A stretch of 64,000 nucleotides of DNA from Dicyema japonicum. Lineage: Eukaryota > Dicyemida > Rhombozoa > Dicyemidae. Made by a program: the position numbers and the translations under genes. Shown here piece by piece: positions 33,747 to 45,430 of this stretch. The stretch lies in the NCBI GenBank assembly GCA_011109175.1, contig RDEW01000036.1:65583-129582 (forward strand), written 5' to 3'. The stretch's first letter is position 1, and every line of letters starts with the position of its first letter. The notes beneath the pieces are model-generated. The model did no database searches. It was not told where the DNA came from and saw only the letters and a list, made by a program, of their open reading frames with translations.

Positions 33747-34470
33747 CAGCCCCGTGCAAATGTTACCACCAGGGTCAAGTAATTCATAAGATAAGCAAAA
33801 ATGTTACTTTTATTTGACAATTTTTATTATTTTAAAAAGCAAATATGCTTTTAGCCAACCTAATCAATTTTTTATTTTTTATTTCATCCCTTAAAAATGG
33901 TATTTTTCCACTTTTTTTTTAATGAAAATTAACCGTGCATATGTTTTCACCTAAAAAAAGATATATCTGAAGTCTAGTATTAATTATTTTATTTTTAATT
34001 TTTTTAAATGTACAATAAAATAAAAAAAACGTTAAATGCCTCAGTTGAAAATCGTTATAAAATCATATTTTTTATTGAAAATGGGACTTCGATTTCTAAA
34101 GTTGATAGCACTCTCGGAATTCCCAGAAGTACAGTTCGTTAATTCCATAAGCGCTATATTGAAGAATATGGATGCAATGATAGACCTAAATCTGGCCGGA
34201 AAAAATTTATGTCGGCACGATTTGAAAGAATTCTCGTCCGAAATTCAGTGTGCAATCCCAAAAAACATCTAATCAGATCCGAACATACTGTGCTGTTTCT
34301 CATTTTGTTAGTAATTAAAAGAATATTACGTCAAAATAATCTTTTCGGGCGAGCATGGTTGCTTACTGAGCTTCAAAAAAAAAAAGAAAATTGTGGTGCA
34401 AAACTAAAATACTCTTCGAATGGAAAAATGTAATATTCAGCGATGAGTGTCGAATTTCATTGTAAGTAAC
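33747..34470 (+). mobile_element. Tc1-like transposon, 5' part only
   Basis: It begins at a TA followed by CAGCCCCGTGCAAATGTTA (from 33749), a plausible terminal repeat; a related motif, CCGTGCATATGTTTTCACC, recurs at 33931. Broken frames give DRPKSGRKKFMSARFERIL (about 34180-34240) and, around 34395-34460, WKNVIFSDECRISL, the first catalytic Asp of Tc1 transposases. The rest of the catalytic domain is absent. Confidence 0.65.
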
Positions 34471-34737
34471 ATTGAGAACAATCAAAACTCTGTTCTGGTA
34501 AGACACCATGCTTTAGTTATAGTAATTTGCCTTATATTCTAAAATTTGAGTTGGATTGTTGAATCTTAAAAAAAACAAAGTATTGTCAGTGAATAATGAC
34601 TGAGTGCTTATTTCGTTAGAAAAATTAGAGCATCGTCTTCAACGTCAGTAGTAATATATTTTTTAATCAAGCTAATTTCAGATTTATTTTTTTAACTTTT
34701 ATAAAATAAATTATAAAAATGATAAATTATTTTACAG

Positions 34738-34766
34738 TGGATTGGCAAACCAAACTTTATAATAGA
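34738..34766. repeat. terminal-repeat-like motif shared with 39338-39378
   Basis: TTGGCAAACCAAACTTTATA here is nearly the same as one arm of the palindrome at 39338-39378. It may be a solo transposon end. Confidence 0.45.
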
Positions 34767-34788
34767 TATTTGATAAAAGTAGGTAATA

Positions 34789-35572
34789 ATGATCTACTTT
34801 ATACTTTTTCTGATTGACCTTACTTTCCAGGACGTAAAACATTTAAATCATCAAAATTTCGATGAAGTTTATAGAGCTGATTGGTATATCGTTGAATTCA
34901 GTATATATTTTCTGATAATGATTATAGCTAAAAGTTTATTTCATTCAAACCTTTATCTGTTGAGCTTACGTCGTCAATTTCACATACTTTCTGAAGAACC
35001 GACACAGCAAAGAATGAAGTTTGGAATTGTGGACGCGAATCATAATGAAATTTTAATCAACAAATTTGGCATCAGAGAAATTCCAGCATTTGTCTTATTT
35101 AAAAATGGGAAATCGTTGAAATATATTATCGTTAGCTCATAATTTAATTTATTTTAGGAGAAATAAATATTGATAGTTTAAGAAATTACCTTGAAGACAT
35201 AACAGGTCAACATTGGCTGAGTAAATTCAACTATAAAGATATATTTCAGAGGAATAAAAAAGTTGTTGTTATATTGGTTAATAAAAAATCACATAAAATA
35301 AATGAATTAACTAATTTAACAAAAAATGTTGAGAAGCTTAAAGATGTAAAATTGTAATTTTATTTTAGGTGGAAGTCTGCTTTTTGGGAGGGGAAGATAA
35401 TCATTACGTATTTTTATCAAGATTTTTCAAAGTACATCATTATCCCACCATGGTCGCTATCAACATAGGAGACGACAAGAAAGTCAGTCGTTACCTTCCC
35501 GTCAATAATAACTTTACTCATAAGAATGTAATTGATTGCATTAATAATATCCAAATTCTAAACTCAGCGTAA
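34789..35572 (+). CDS. thioredoxin-fold protein, ER-type, lacking CxxC (TMX/PDI-like)
   Basis: ATG 34789 opens with a hydrophobic signal-like stretch (MIYFILFLIDLTF), then LNHQNFDEVY and WYIVEF. A 27-bp intron (GT at about 34904) leads to TKSLFHSNLYLLSLRRQF, where PDI-type domains have FYAPWCxxC, so both redox cysteines are absent. The thioredoxin core continues KFGIVDANHNEILINKFGIR, then the cis-Pro motif IPAFVLFKNGKS. A second domain reads LEDITGQHWLSKFN and ends RYLPVNNNFTHKNV near TAA 35570-35572. Junctions near 35130 and 35355 are not fully resolved. A non-catalytic, chaperone-like ER role is an inference. Confidence 0.55.
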
Positions 35573-37533
35573 TTTCATATTTGACTACAATGTAGAACAG
35601 TAAATCCTACCTATATTGGAATATACATACCGTCGAAGATATCTCGTGGAGAAACTTTCAAGGATTGTTAGACCTGACTTGTAATGATTAATATTATTTC
35701 GTTATAGTTGAAACCAAAAATATTTCTACGTGACTTCTCAGACTTTGGATAGCTTGGTTTTTCTTTGGGGATTATTTTTGGATTTGAAAAATATTGAATT
35801 CAATTTCTATTATTATAATTCATACTTGAATTTTTCAGTGAAATTAGGTCAAACCGTTCTCATATTTTAACATTCTTATGAAACTAAAATTGAGGTAACC
35901 AAAAAAAGAAATCTCGATTTGGAATTGTTCATTTGGTGTTAAAGCAAACTGGGTGAACTTCGTTAATTATCAAAGTTATTTCGAAGGAAAAAATTACAAA
36001 ATAGTGCTGTATCGAGAAAACCGCCTGGAGCTGTTTCTGTATGCAAATCTGTGAGGACGTCACATCTGGAATTTTTATAGCCACAATTTTTGGGAACAAG
36101 AACGATGAGGTAGAGTCAATATTGAGAATCACACGAGATCTATCCTTCATGGTTCTCGACTTCTGAATATGATTATAGATCTCCTTAACATCTAAAATGG
36201 GAGCCATCAAAATCTTAACAGCCTATACCTTCAAATCGACGGGATCTATCGGATTGTCGACAAAAGGCTCTGAGATCTTCCGCCTCGAATTCAGGAAAGA
36301 CAAAATATTTAGTGATCACGTTATTGCCACTTAAACTTTTGATATTGTGATCATTACTTTGTAGAATCCGATTAGCCCGTCCGAAATAGAGTTGAAAATT
36401 TGTTTTTACGTGTTAATGATAACGACCTTCATTAATTAGTTAAGAATTAACCCCTTATCGAAATATATCATTTATACAAGGGAGATAGAAGACTCTGTTC
36501 TAATGGTTTTAGTTTGTTCATTTGCAGAAGATGCATTGCTTGTCGGTTTGGGTTCAATATTATTTATGTGTCAATGGTACATGAAAGGCCGCCGAGGTGC
36601 TTACTGCAAACGCTTGGACACATATCCTCTTTCTGTTAGGGGGAGACAAGATGTCTCCGTTGTGTAGAAAAACACTACCAAACTTGGTGTGAAGAGACTC
36701 CTGGGAGCATAATAAATTTAATCAATTGTGGTTCGACCGGACATTTTGACAGATGTGGTGGATGTCCGGTCGCCAAAAAGACTGAACAAGTCAGGAGAGA
36801 GAGAACGAAAAACGATAAACAGGCGATAACAGACGATTTTTGGATAAGGTGGACAGCAAAAGATAGTTACGTTCAAGTCGGTACATAAAATACCTTGAAA
36901 ATTCAATGATGGAGTACCACTAATCTATCAGAAAGATATATACGGAAATTCAGGAAGGTCACCCGAATTCTGAAGGGAGGCTTAAAGATAGTGTAGTGAA
37001 TGCTCGATCACTTACGCCGGACGACCCAAATTATTTTTCTTATCAAGGAGGGGACTTAGTATCGTCAGCTCTATTATCTATGTGGAAAAACCAAGAACGA
37101 TATGGGATATCGCACGGAAGCTGCGAAGATTGATGTAAAAATCCCAATGCAGATTGTTCAGTCTTCCATAAATCTGAGCGAATCTAAAATTTTCGAATAA
37201 TTAAAAATATGAATAACACTTTCATGCATTTTTAGGATAATTAGCACAAAATCTCTAATTTTGATAATAAGCAACATTGACTTAACTCGCCATTTTGTTT
37301 CAGTGGTGTTAATTAATTAATTAATTTTTTGGGTGGTGTTAATAATCGTGACCGGTTTATACGAGCCGTTATGACGTTATACGTGGCGTTAAAGCGTTAG
37401 AAATCAATAATTTTTTAATGAAAATAAATCAATAAATTAATTCCTATTTTATAATGATTGTAATTTTAATAATTTATATTTCTCACAAATTTTTATTTTT
37501 AACGGCTACATCAGATAGAAGAGTAATAGATTT
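35573..37533. other. no gene recognised; hairpin at 36734-36772
   Basis: The minus strand at 35929-36210 has a run, SRTMKDRSRVILNIDSTSSF, of unknown origin. An 11-bp perfect inverted repeat, CGACCGGACAT/ATGTCCGGTCG, lies at 36734-36772. Confidence 0.4.
36734..36772. repeat. perfect 11-bp inverted repeat
   Basis: Arms 36734-36744 and 36762-36772 are exact reverse complements, with a 17-base loop. GC-rich arms in AT-rich surroundings make it stand out. Confidence 0.6.
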
Positions 37534-37559
37534 TTGCTCAGGCTTGTTTTTGTATTTTG

Positions 37560-38800
37560 TTATGAAGGTTGTCTATTTTACTCTGCTATAAAAGCAAGAA
37601 ATAATAACCTATCTGCGATACCAAATTTTACCATCCAATTTGCTGAAGGAGAAACAAAATTTCATAAGAACTGCGTCATTATTCAGACTAAAAGACTCAA
37701 ATATTTTTTTTCAAAACAAGTGGAATTTTATTGCACGTGTTCGCTGTGGAAGAAGATGAACAGAAGAAGATATTTATTAAAAATGTTCACCACAAAAATG
37801 GACATCCTAGTCGTGATAGACTTCTTTCTAAAGAATCTATATGGATCTTGCAGAGATGGAGTTATGGTTGTTTTCAGGTCTTGTTCACAATGTCTGGCAA
37901 GACGGCTTATGAACACTTGACCAACTATAACACCTATCAGAGCATATCAGTGAGAGAAAAGGACTAGTTATATTTTAATTTCAGGTATATTTTTGATTTG
38001 GTTGATCTACGACACTATTCAAATTTCAATGAAAATTTTTGCTGGCTTTTGGTTGAATTCCTTTTCCAAATTTTGCTGGACAAGACCTCTAAAGATAAAT
38101 CGCCTACGGAGGTGTCAAGTGCAATAAAGAGCATGATTTTAATGTTTGGAAAACCAACCATCTTGCACACAGACAATGTCAAGGAATTTGTAAATGAGAA
38201 AAATGTTCGAGTTATGCTCAACATTTTGTATAAAACACGTCAGGGTACGTCCTAGGTGTCCCTGGGTGCAGAGACAAGTCGAGCGTCGAATCAGACATTG
38301 AAATTTATGATTTCTTCAACCTGCTTTTCAAAGAATTTGAATTTTAAATGGATAGACAATTGAAGAAATTACAAGTTCCTATAATTCTCTTCAGCATTTA
38401 ACAATTTAGCACGCTCCTTTTAAATTGATGTTCGGAGATTCTGGCAATGAAACCATAAATTAGCATTACTCAGAAGAGGAAATGAATGAAATATTCAACC
38501 AAATTGATTCATGGAATGAAGAAACACAAACTGAAGCAACTGAATATCTTGCGTGGTTTTGGTCATCAAATGAAACTTCGAGAACAAAAGCAATTTTAAA
38601 TTCGAACAATGCTGAAAGAAAAATGTTAGGAAAAAGGTGTGAAGAATGATATTTCCATTTTTAACGTCGGCGATCGAGTTGTCAGGAGGGTGTATCTTGA
38701 CAATAATAAAAAAACACGAAGAGGTGGTTTAAACGAACACATTGATACATTCATATATCATGTTAAAGAGTATCTGCCACAGGAATGATTGATCTAGAAG
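37560..38800 (+). mobile_element. integrase-type element remnant (KRBA2/Ginger-like)
   Basis: A zinc-binding head with H..NGHPSRDRLL lies near 37790-37830. From about 37995 an integrase core reads LVDLRHYSNFNENFCWLL. After a frame change it continues with SPTEVSSAIKSMILMFG and TILHTDNVKEFVNE (second Asp). A third acidic motif, QVERR, is in another frame near 38268, with NQTLKFMISS near 38295. This is the D,D,E order of integrases of the KRAB-A/SCAN-domain-associated type. Several frameshifts; no LTRs seen. Confidence 0.65.
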
Positions 38801-39777
38801 ATGGTAAGTGTGATTCAAGAAAATAGCAGAAACTTTGCGAAGCTAGAATAATTTTACAATATAAATTTCTTAATTTTTTTCTAATAAAAACAGTTATTAT
38901 TATTTTAGGGTAAATCTGATCATCAATAACGTTGAGATCATTTATGATATCATTAGTTACGAGCTTTGCATTAGAGTTAGGAAAACTTAGGGATATATAT
39001 TGGAGTTATACAACGAACAGAACGTGTGAAAACTAACAATTTGACGAGACACAGCTGAAACACACAATTTGAATTGAAATAGCAAAAATCACCAATGTAA
39101 CTAAGAGAAAAATTGGGAAGATAGTATGTTATTTAATGCGTCCCGAAAATCACCAGGAAAAGTCATTTAGTAACGTTTCTCTGTTTAATCGAAATTTTAA
39201 TTCAATGAAATTTAAATTATCAATGACAAATCTATCGTTAATTTTAAATCACATTTTGGCGTGTGTTTCAGTCACTCCTTAAACAGGTGTGTAAGAAAAA
39301 GTATTAAGTAGACATCATAACCAATTTTATTAATCATCTATTATAAAGTTTGGGTTGCCAACCTAAACTTTATAATAGTTTATCATTTTTTATATTTATT
39401 TACATTTATTTATTTAATAACCCCGAAAAATGGAACACAAGAAAAGAGATAAACCATCTAATTAAGTGATCCCGGTAAGAGAAACTTGAACCTTATATGT
39501 AATTAAATAAATATTTAAAATCACTAAATAATTGAACATGACTGATCCGATTTTAGATAACTAAGATTTTTCCTTGAGGATTATTTTGCATTATTTTTGG
39601 TAATTCGTGAGACTCTGTGGATCTCCACTGGAAGCGTAAAAAACGATACGCAGATAATGTCGTCGGTGACAATTTCATTAACTATTTAAAATCTTGCTTT
39701 TTTATATAATGAATTCAATTTCCTTTATTATAAGAAAAGTCAAATAATTAAAGGAAATCAATTGTAATTAATAAACA
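38801..39777. other. no gene seen; palindrome at 39338-39378
   Basis: AT-rich, with the inverted repeat listed separately. Confidence 0.4.
39338..39378. repeat. 41-bp near-perfect palindrome
   Basis: CTATTATAAAGTTTGGGTTG is followed by CCAACCTAAACTTTATAATAG, with one mismatch and almost no loop. One arm recurs at 34738-34766. It looks like two transposon ends joined head to head. Confidence 0.6.
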
Positions 39778-40056
39778 CTATGCAAGCAGAATTCTTCTCT
39801 TCTTTGGGCATTGGCCCTTTGTATCATTCTCACTGTTTCTCTCGTATACTATTTGAGAAAGCAAATCACTAGACAAGAGAGCTGTTTCTCCTGGTTCCTC
39901 TTTGACGTCACCTCTGAGTTCAGAGCCTCTTGAGATAAGATGATTAGTCACTCTTGTAACCTCATCATCATAGTTATCAACTTTGAGCCCATGTCTATGC
40001 TCGAATATCATGCTCTCTAAAGTTTTTTTAATCGTCATTTTTTTCTTTCGAGACAT
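39778..40056 (-). CDS. hypothetical protein, 92 residues, basic ends
   Basis: The minus strand from 40056 opens MSRKKKMTIKK and ends CPKKRRILLA. Charged, without membrane segments; both ends have basic clusters that could be nuclear localisation signals. No family is recognised. Its codon pattern looks more coding-like than its flanks, but it may be part of a larger spliced gene or chance. Confidence 0.3.
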   Translation of the reverse strand: MSRKKKMTIKKTLESMIFEHRHGLKVDNYDDEVTRVTNHLISRGSELRGDVKEEPGETALLSSDLLSQIVYERNSENDTKGQCPKKRRILLA

Positions 40057-40489
40057 CCACGTTGAGTCATTCTATATAAGACTTGTAGTACTTTGTTAGC
40101 ACTACATCCCATGTCAAAGCAATCGGAATTATTGTCACTTGGCTTTGTGAATTTGTGCTAGTTCTCCTGCCAGAGGTCATATTTGTGGAGTTTTTTCACT
40201 TCAACATATTTTAGCAAATCTTAAAAAGTGATCCCTTTTTCTATTAGTATTATTTTGTTCTTTGATTTATCGTATCGAAAAAATTAGGTTTGTTATTTTT
40301 AACTTGTATATCCGTTTGTAATGTTGTATTTACTCGTATTTCAACTTTACTGTTTGAAATCATTAGCGTCGAATTAACGTGGTTCAATGTCAATAAGGTC
40401 GATGTAATAATTATATATCGAGATTGCGTATTCATTTATCGCTTTAAACAAGTTTACACAGTTTAATGTCGAATTACGCCAAAATCTCT
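40057..40489. other. no gene seen
   Basis: AT-rich, no coding signal recognised. Confidence 0.4.
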
Positions 40490-41014
40490 ATTTTTTCTTC
40501 ACATTTTCAGCAATTTTTTCCATAATTTTGTCATTCATAACATAACTCCCTTTATTTTTTACAACATTGCAGTTTCTCATAAGATTCTTGATAAACTTCA
40601 CAATCCATTTAAGAACTCAGCTATCAAGAACCTGACACAAAAATTCATGATTGATAGAATCAAAAGCTTTCCTCATATAGATCCATGTTGTGAATAAGCT
40701 ATTTACATGTTCAGCATTAAACATTGATTTAACTCTCTTATTTTGAACATAAAATGTTTCTTTACATCTTGCATACATGAAAATTTCTGTTTTTGTAAGT
40801 TGTTATCTGAGCCTTTTGTTCCGATTAAAGCATTTCGACTTTTCTGGTCCACGCGCGTCTTTTTATTAGGCTTTAAATTCAATAATTTTCGAACGCCGAG
40901 TACACTTTTATGAGTGGAGAAACGAGCATAGAATTGCAGGACGATAAGACTCCATCCACCCTGAGGGATTCTCCCAAATCTCTTTATCGCAGAGTTACAA
41001 CCATTAAGATCCAT
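40490..41014 (-). mobile_element. LINE fragment of the FIDD-type family
   Basis: On the minus strand near 40630-40710 the frames give TTWIYMRKAFDSINHEFL, corresponding to AWIDVKKAFDSDDH in the copy at 24671. It is followed by KWIVKFIKNLMRN. The upstream frame to 41014 is probably more of the same element. Truncated on both sides. Confidence 0.55.
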
Positions 41015-41474
41015 TTGATCCTGTCACCTGATCGAATCTCAGTGATTAATGCTTTGAGGGACAGCGGATGAGTAAGAAATTTACCAAAAAAGATCGTTGC
41101 TAGTTCCATTGGCATTGTGTAGTCCTGAAGACACACTTCTCACTTCTAATTGGTTTTATCTTCAATTTTCTCTGTAGACAGGATTTGTTTGCAAACTGAT
41201 GAAAACAAACATACATACCACCACTAGAATAATTTTTTACGACTAACGCAATAAATACGAATTTTTAATTTTTTTTAAAAAGATTAGTTAACTTGAAGAT
41301 TTCATTAGTGACGATTAATATAATCCTTAATTATAAAAATAACAACATTGTAATTTGTTTTAAAAATCGCAGCATAGAAGTGGATCTCTTTCATATTGGA
41401 TTGAGTACATATATTCTCAATTTTCTGAATAATGTTGTGGGGAATCAACATCTTCATAAATACATTTGCTATTA
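41015..41474. other. no gene seen
   Basis: AT-rich, downstream of the probable ZYG11-like gene. Confidence 0.4.
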
Positions 41475-43668
41475 TTAAAATAAATATTTACGAGATTTAG
41501 ATGTTAAATTAGCAAATTCCCAAACAGTCCAAAGCCAAATTCGCTCATCCAAGTTCAATTTTAATAAATTTATTGTAGGCATCAATGACCTTGGACATAA
41601 AAAATTGGAATACCTATTATGGATATTATCATAATTTGCTTCATAAGGATATTTTTTTATAAATTGAAAAATCTTATTTAAAATGAATTCTTTTGTACTC
41701 AAACTTACATATGTTGGACAAAAATCATTTGGATCTCCCAAAATCAGACACATACAATTCCAGAAAAAATATTGTTCATGAAATTTTAGTTCATCGTAAT
41801 TTAGATTCCTTTTAATGAAACAACAATTTTACAATAAATCTTCTATTACTCCATACATCGCAAGCAATCTTCTAGTTTTTGGAAATTTAGATATTGCTTC
41901 CACAGTCAAAATCACTGGAAATATGATATTACCTAAGTGCATAATGCGGTCTGATGGTATTTGTTTAAAAAGATTGTGAATATGATAAATTCCATCCAGA
42001 TCAAGAAACAAATCCAAATTTTTTTCATTTTCGTCTAACTAAATATATTCAGAATACCTAGAAGATATTTCAATGCATTTAATATGCAAAAGTCTCTGTA
42101 ATAACATTTTTTAAGGTATTCAACGCATTGCTAAAAAATAAAGACATTAATTTAAAACTTTGATAACTCCAGAGTACCCCATAAAAGCCAGAAATTCTAT
42201 GCTCATAGAATTCAGAATAGTACTACAATCTAGTAAATAATCATCTTCAAGGTAGCACAATAAAAATATTCCTTTATACGTTAATGACAGAGCAGGTAAC
42301 TAAATTGACTAAAACATCAAACGAATATTAATGCTTCCCATGGTTTTAAAAATCGTAGTAACTTTAAACAACTATAGAAATCCTAAAATTTTAAAAATTT
42401 AGTACATAATCGTGTATATTACACAAGTAAATTATAGTAATGTGAAGAAAAATATCATAAATTAAACTAAAAATAAGATCAAATCATACCAACGATTAAA
42501 ATACGAAATTTGATGCTTTTCGGTCATGTCATTTAGAATCGAGCTGGAGTCATACAATTAAGTTACATAATTTCATCTGCACGCCTATCATCTTCACGAT
42601 AAAATTTCTGAATAGAGAAGCTATAATAATATTTTCAAAATACTCTCAAAAATCGATTTAAAAAGATATTTCGAATTTTAATATTGCTAAACTTATAGAG
42701 GGTTTCATCCAATATTTTTGGAGGTCCTTCATAGACGGACTTTACTAAGTAATTTAATACCGATTCTCGATCATTCTATATTATATTCTCAAATTTACTG
42801 TTTCGTTTATATCCTCGCTAAAAATCATGACACTTTCACTTTGAAGTTTATTCAATCCATTTTTTGCTATTTGGCTACGTTTATTATAATCAATTACTCT
42901 GTAACTTTCTGTTCGTCGAAAAAATAAAATCCAGACAAATTTAGCAAAGTAAGATTCTTTGCTTTTTTGATAAAACAACTAATAATATTTGTATCCATAT
43001 ATTTTTTAAAATAATCTTTATAAATTATGAACGCAAAATAACTGAATTTTTATACAAAAAAATATACCGCAAAGACTCTGGGCAGTTTAAGTTAGCAGAA
43101 AATTCTTCAAAGTCGATAATTTGAACGTTACGAATTTCTATGTGTTCCAGCTTCTCCATTATTTTCAATGTGCTATTTTTAAAAATAGTTGGCTTATGTG
43201 TACGAACAACTTCAAGGAATGTTATTTTTGGTAAATCCAGTCATAAATAGAGCATATAGCAAATCTGGGTCATCATATTCTAAAATCGTAAATGATTTGA
43301 TGTTATTAGGTGAAAATGGTAATAAAGGAATCTCTTCTGATGAACAAAGATTCCTTATTTTAATATTCGATAAATTCGGATAAACCTGAATCATTTTGAG
43401 AATATCTTTAATGTCAACACTGTAAGCTTGGTATTTAGTCAAATCAACACTGAAAATATTCTTCTGTACTACATCTGAGATCTTGTATATACTTGAATCC
43501 GAATCATTTAAAACTCCTTTTGATCTTCTTTCTTTCGAATATCTGAGTTCTTTTAAATAATATTTTAGAAATCATTTTCTTAGATTTTTCGCATAATTCT
43601 TGATATTCCTTATTAATGTTTGTTCTAATATTGTTGATGCAATGCCAATATAATGAAGGTATTTCCAT
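41475..43668 (-). CDS. probable LRR/armadillo protein, ZYG11/ZER1-like
   Basis: ZYG11-type proteins are substrate receptors of CUL2 ubiquitin ligases. On the minus strand the start could be ATG 43668 (MEIPSLYWHCINNI). After a short intron the chain continues LKELRYSKERRSKG and leucine-rich-repeat-like units: YPNLSNIKIRNLCSSEEI, then NIKSFTILEYDDPDLL. Further on, armadillo-like helices: IMHLVILTVEAISKFPKTRR and MPTINLLKLNLDERIWLW, then TVWEFANLTSKSR. The last resembles the armadillo signature of ZYG11/ZER1. Introns of 18-25 bp are likely (near 42040 and 41931). The central part, 42120-43150, is poorly resolved. The family assignment rests on LRR-then-ARM order and is an inference. Confidence 0.4.
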
Positions 43669-43779
43669 TTTCTAACAAAATAAGAAATTTAATTGTGTTA
43701 ATTTTTAAATAAAAATATTTTATAATTTTTATAAAAAAATAAATAAATAATTTACTCTTTTGACTGAGAATATTTACGC

Positions 43780-44285
43780 CTTCAGAGCAGGGAATCATTT
43801 AAACACATATTCAACAAAGATTGGAAAGGAAGACAGTCCCCTTGAAGTTAAACAAGGCGGCATCCATTTCAACAGATGTCAAAGGATCTTGGGTGTGACA
43901 GTTGATATGCATCTCTGTTTGACACCATAAGTAGAAAACATTCTATTGAAATGCGAGAAGAAACAGAACGTATTGAAAAGTCTATCGGGAATATGGAAGA
44001 GTGGTACGCACCCAGTCTTTATGAAAGTGTACAAACAGTACATCGAGCCATGTTTCTCATATTCATGCGCCTCTTGGGGACTGTCCATGTCTTGGACAAA
44101 TATACGGAAAATTACAGAGCTAAGGAGCGTTGGATTTGTGAAGACATTGAACCGGACCTAAGCCTCTGGAGCCCCTTATTAGACTAGACTCTAGACACTG
44201 GAAGGAAAATTCAGTCAGCCTTCCTGTACGTTCATGGAAGGCACTAAAGAAGAACACCGGGCAAAAATGACATCATCAGCATAAT
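43780..44285 (+). mobile_element. LINE C-terminal fragment, sister of 60165-60780
   Basis: Nucleotide by nucleotide this closely follows the reverse complement of the LINE at 60.2-60.7 kb. Shared text includes GATCTTGGGTGTGACA and CGGGAATATGGAAGAGTGG. That reading, ILGVTIDMHL then KSLSGIWKSGTHPV, is interrupted here by a TAA after GACACCA and by frame shifts. Confidence 0.7.
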
Positions 44286-45430
44286 AAGGCAATTACTTTA
44301 TCATTCAAAATACAAACTGTTTGATATTTCCCCTTGTAGAGATAATGTAAATTTATTTAGTTTTTCATAAATTGAAACCAAATATTGCAAGTCTCTGTAA
44401 CCAAAGAATATTTTCCAAATTTTTGTAAATTGGAAAATTTTGTTTCTTGAGAAACGCAACAATCTCGTTTCGTAATTCAAACAAACGTTGCAGTATTCTT
44501 CCAAATGACAACCTTCTTACTTCTGTATTGGAAAGTAATGATGTATGATTGGATCCCATTTCATCACACATATTTTAAATAGTCGAGATTGGAGAGGTCT
44601 TTTTTACGATAATTAAGAATTTCGATAGCATCGTCCAAACTTCACTCGATGAAAAGGAAATATTCTTTCTACACCAGAGCATGACGGTGAAGAATGCAAT
44701 GACTACTAGTACAATTAGGAGCCATTTTTGTATTAATTCCAGAATTTTTTTAATCAGACATTTAGCTCCATCACTACAAACATCCACACATTTATTTTAA
44801 TTTATGTTTTTTGGAATAAAAGCGATTCGCGCATTAAAATGTCTTCTTCAATAATATCGTCAAATGGGTATCGAACGAATACCAATAAAACTGCCAATCT
44901 TTCAACATCACTCATCACAATTTGAATGGAAAAATCATTAGAATCATATTCAAACGAAATAATAACTGCGTTTCAATCATTTTTCGAAAGTTTCTGAATC
45001 CGCCTGAAAAATTATTATTTGACAAAATAACAAAGTCCAATTTCTTAGACATTTGTTCGCCATAAATACACTCGATGATTTTTTTGAACATGACTTTACT
45101 AAGATTTCGGCAATTGTATGTGCCTCTCCACATCGTCCTACAAGATAACTCACTTGTTTGATTAAAATAATTAATATACTTCATAAGATGCTCTGGTCGA
45201 TTTTAAGTTGGCGTCTTTCGCAGAATTGGACATTTCCAACTTACACCTTGTAGATGCATTTATTTTGTTTTGTAAATAGAAATATCTTTATCCTTTAAAT
45301 GAGGATGCCTTCGTCAATAATAGTTTGGCAGGAACAAAGTTGTGCTTAGGCATTATATGATGGCATATTACACATTCTGGCTGACGCGGTAAATCAGAAT
45401 CCATTCTGAGAAAAGCTTTCATCATATTTT
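44286..45430 (-). mobile_element. hAT-superfamily transposase remnant (ZBED5/ZMYM6-like)
   Basis: The minus strand, in broken frames, gives PECVICHHIMPKHNFVPAKL (about 45320-45380, BED-finger-like), LDFVILSNNNF (about 45020-45060), DVCSDGAKCL with HC..R-like remnants (44700-44787), CDEMGSNHTSLLSNTEVRRL (44510-44571), FELRNEIVAFLKKQNFP and LNKFTLSLQGE (44310-44345). These are successive motifs of the transposase-derived proteins called ZBED5/ZMYM6. Stops and shifts make it inactive. Confidence 0.7.
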
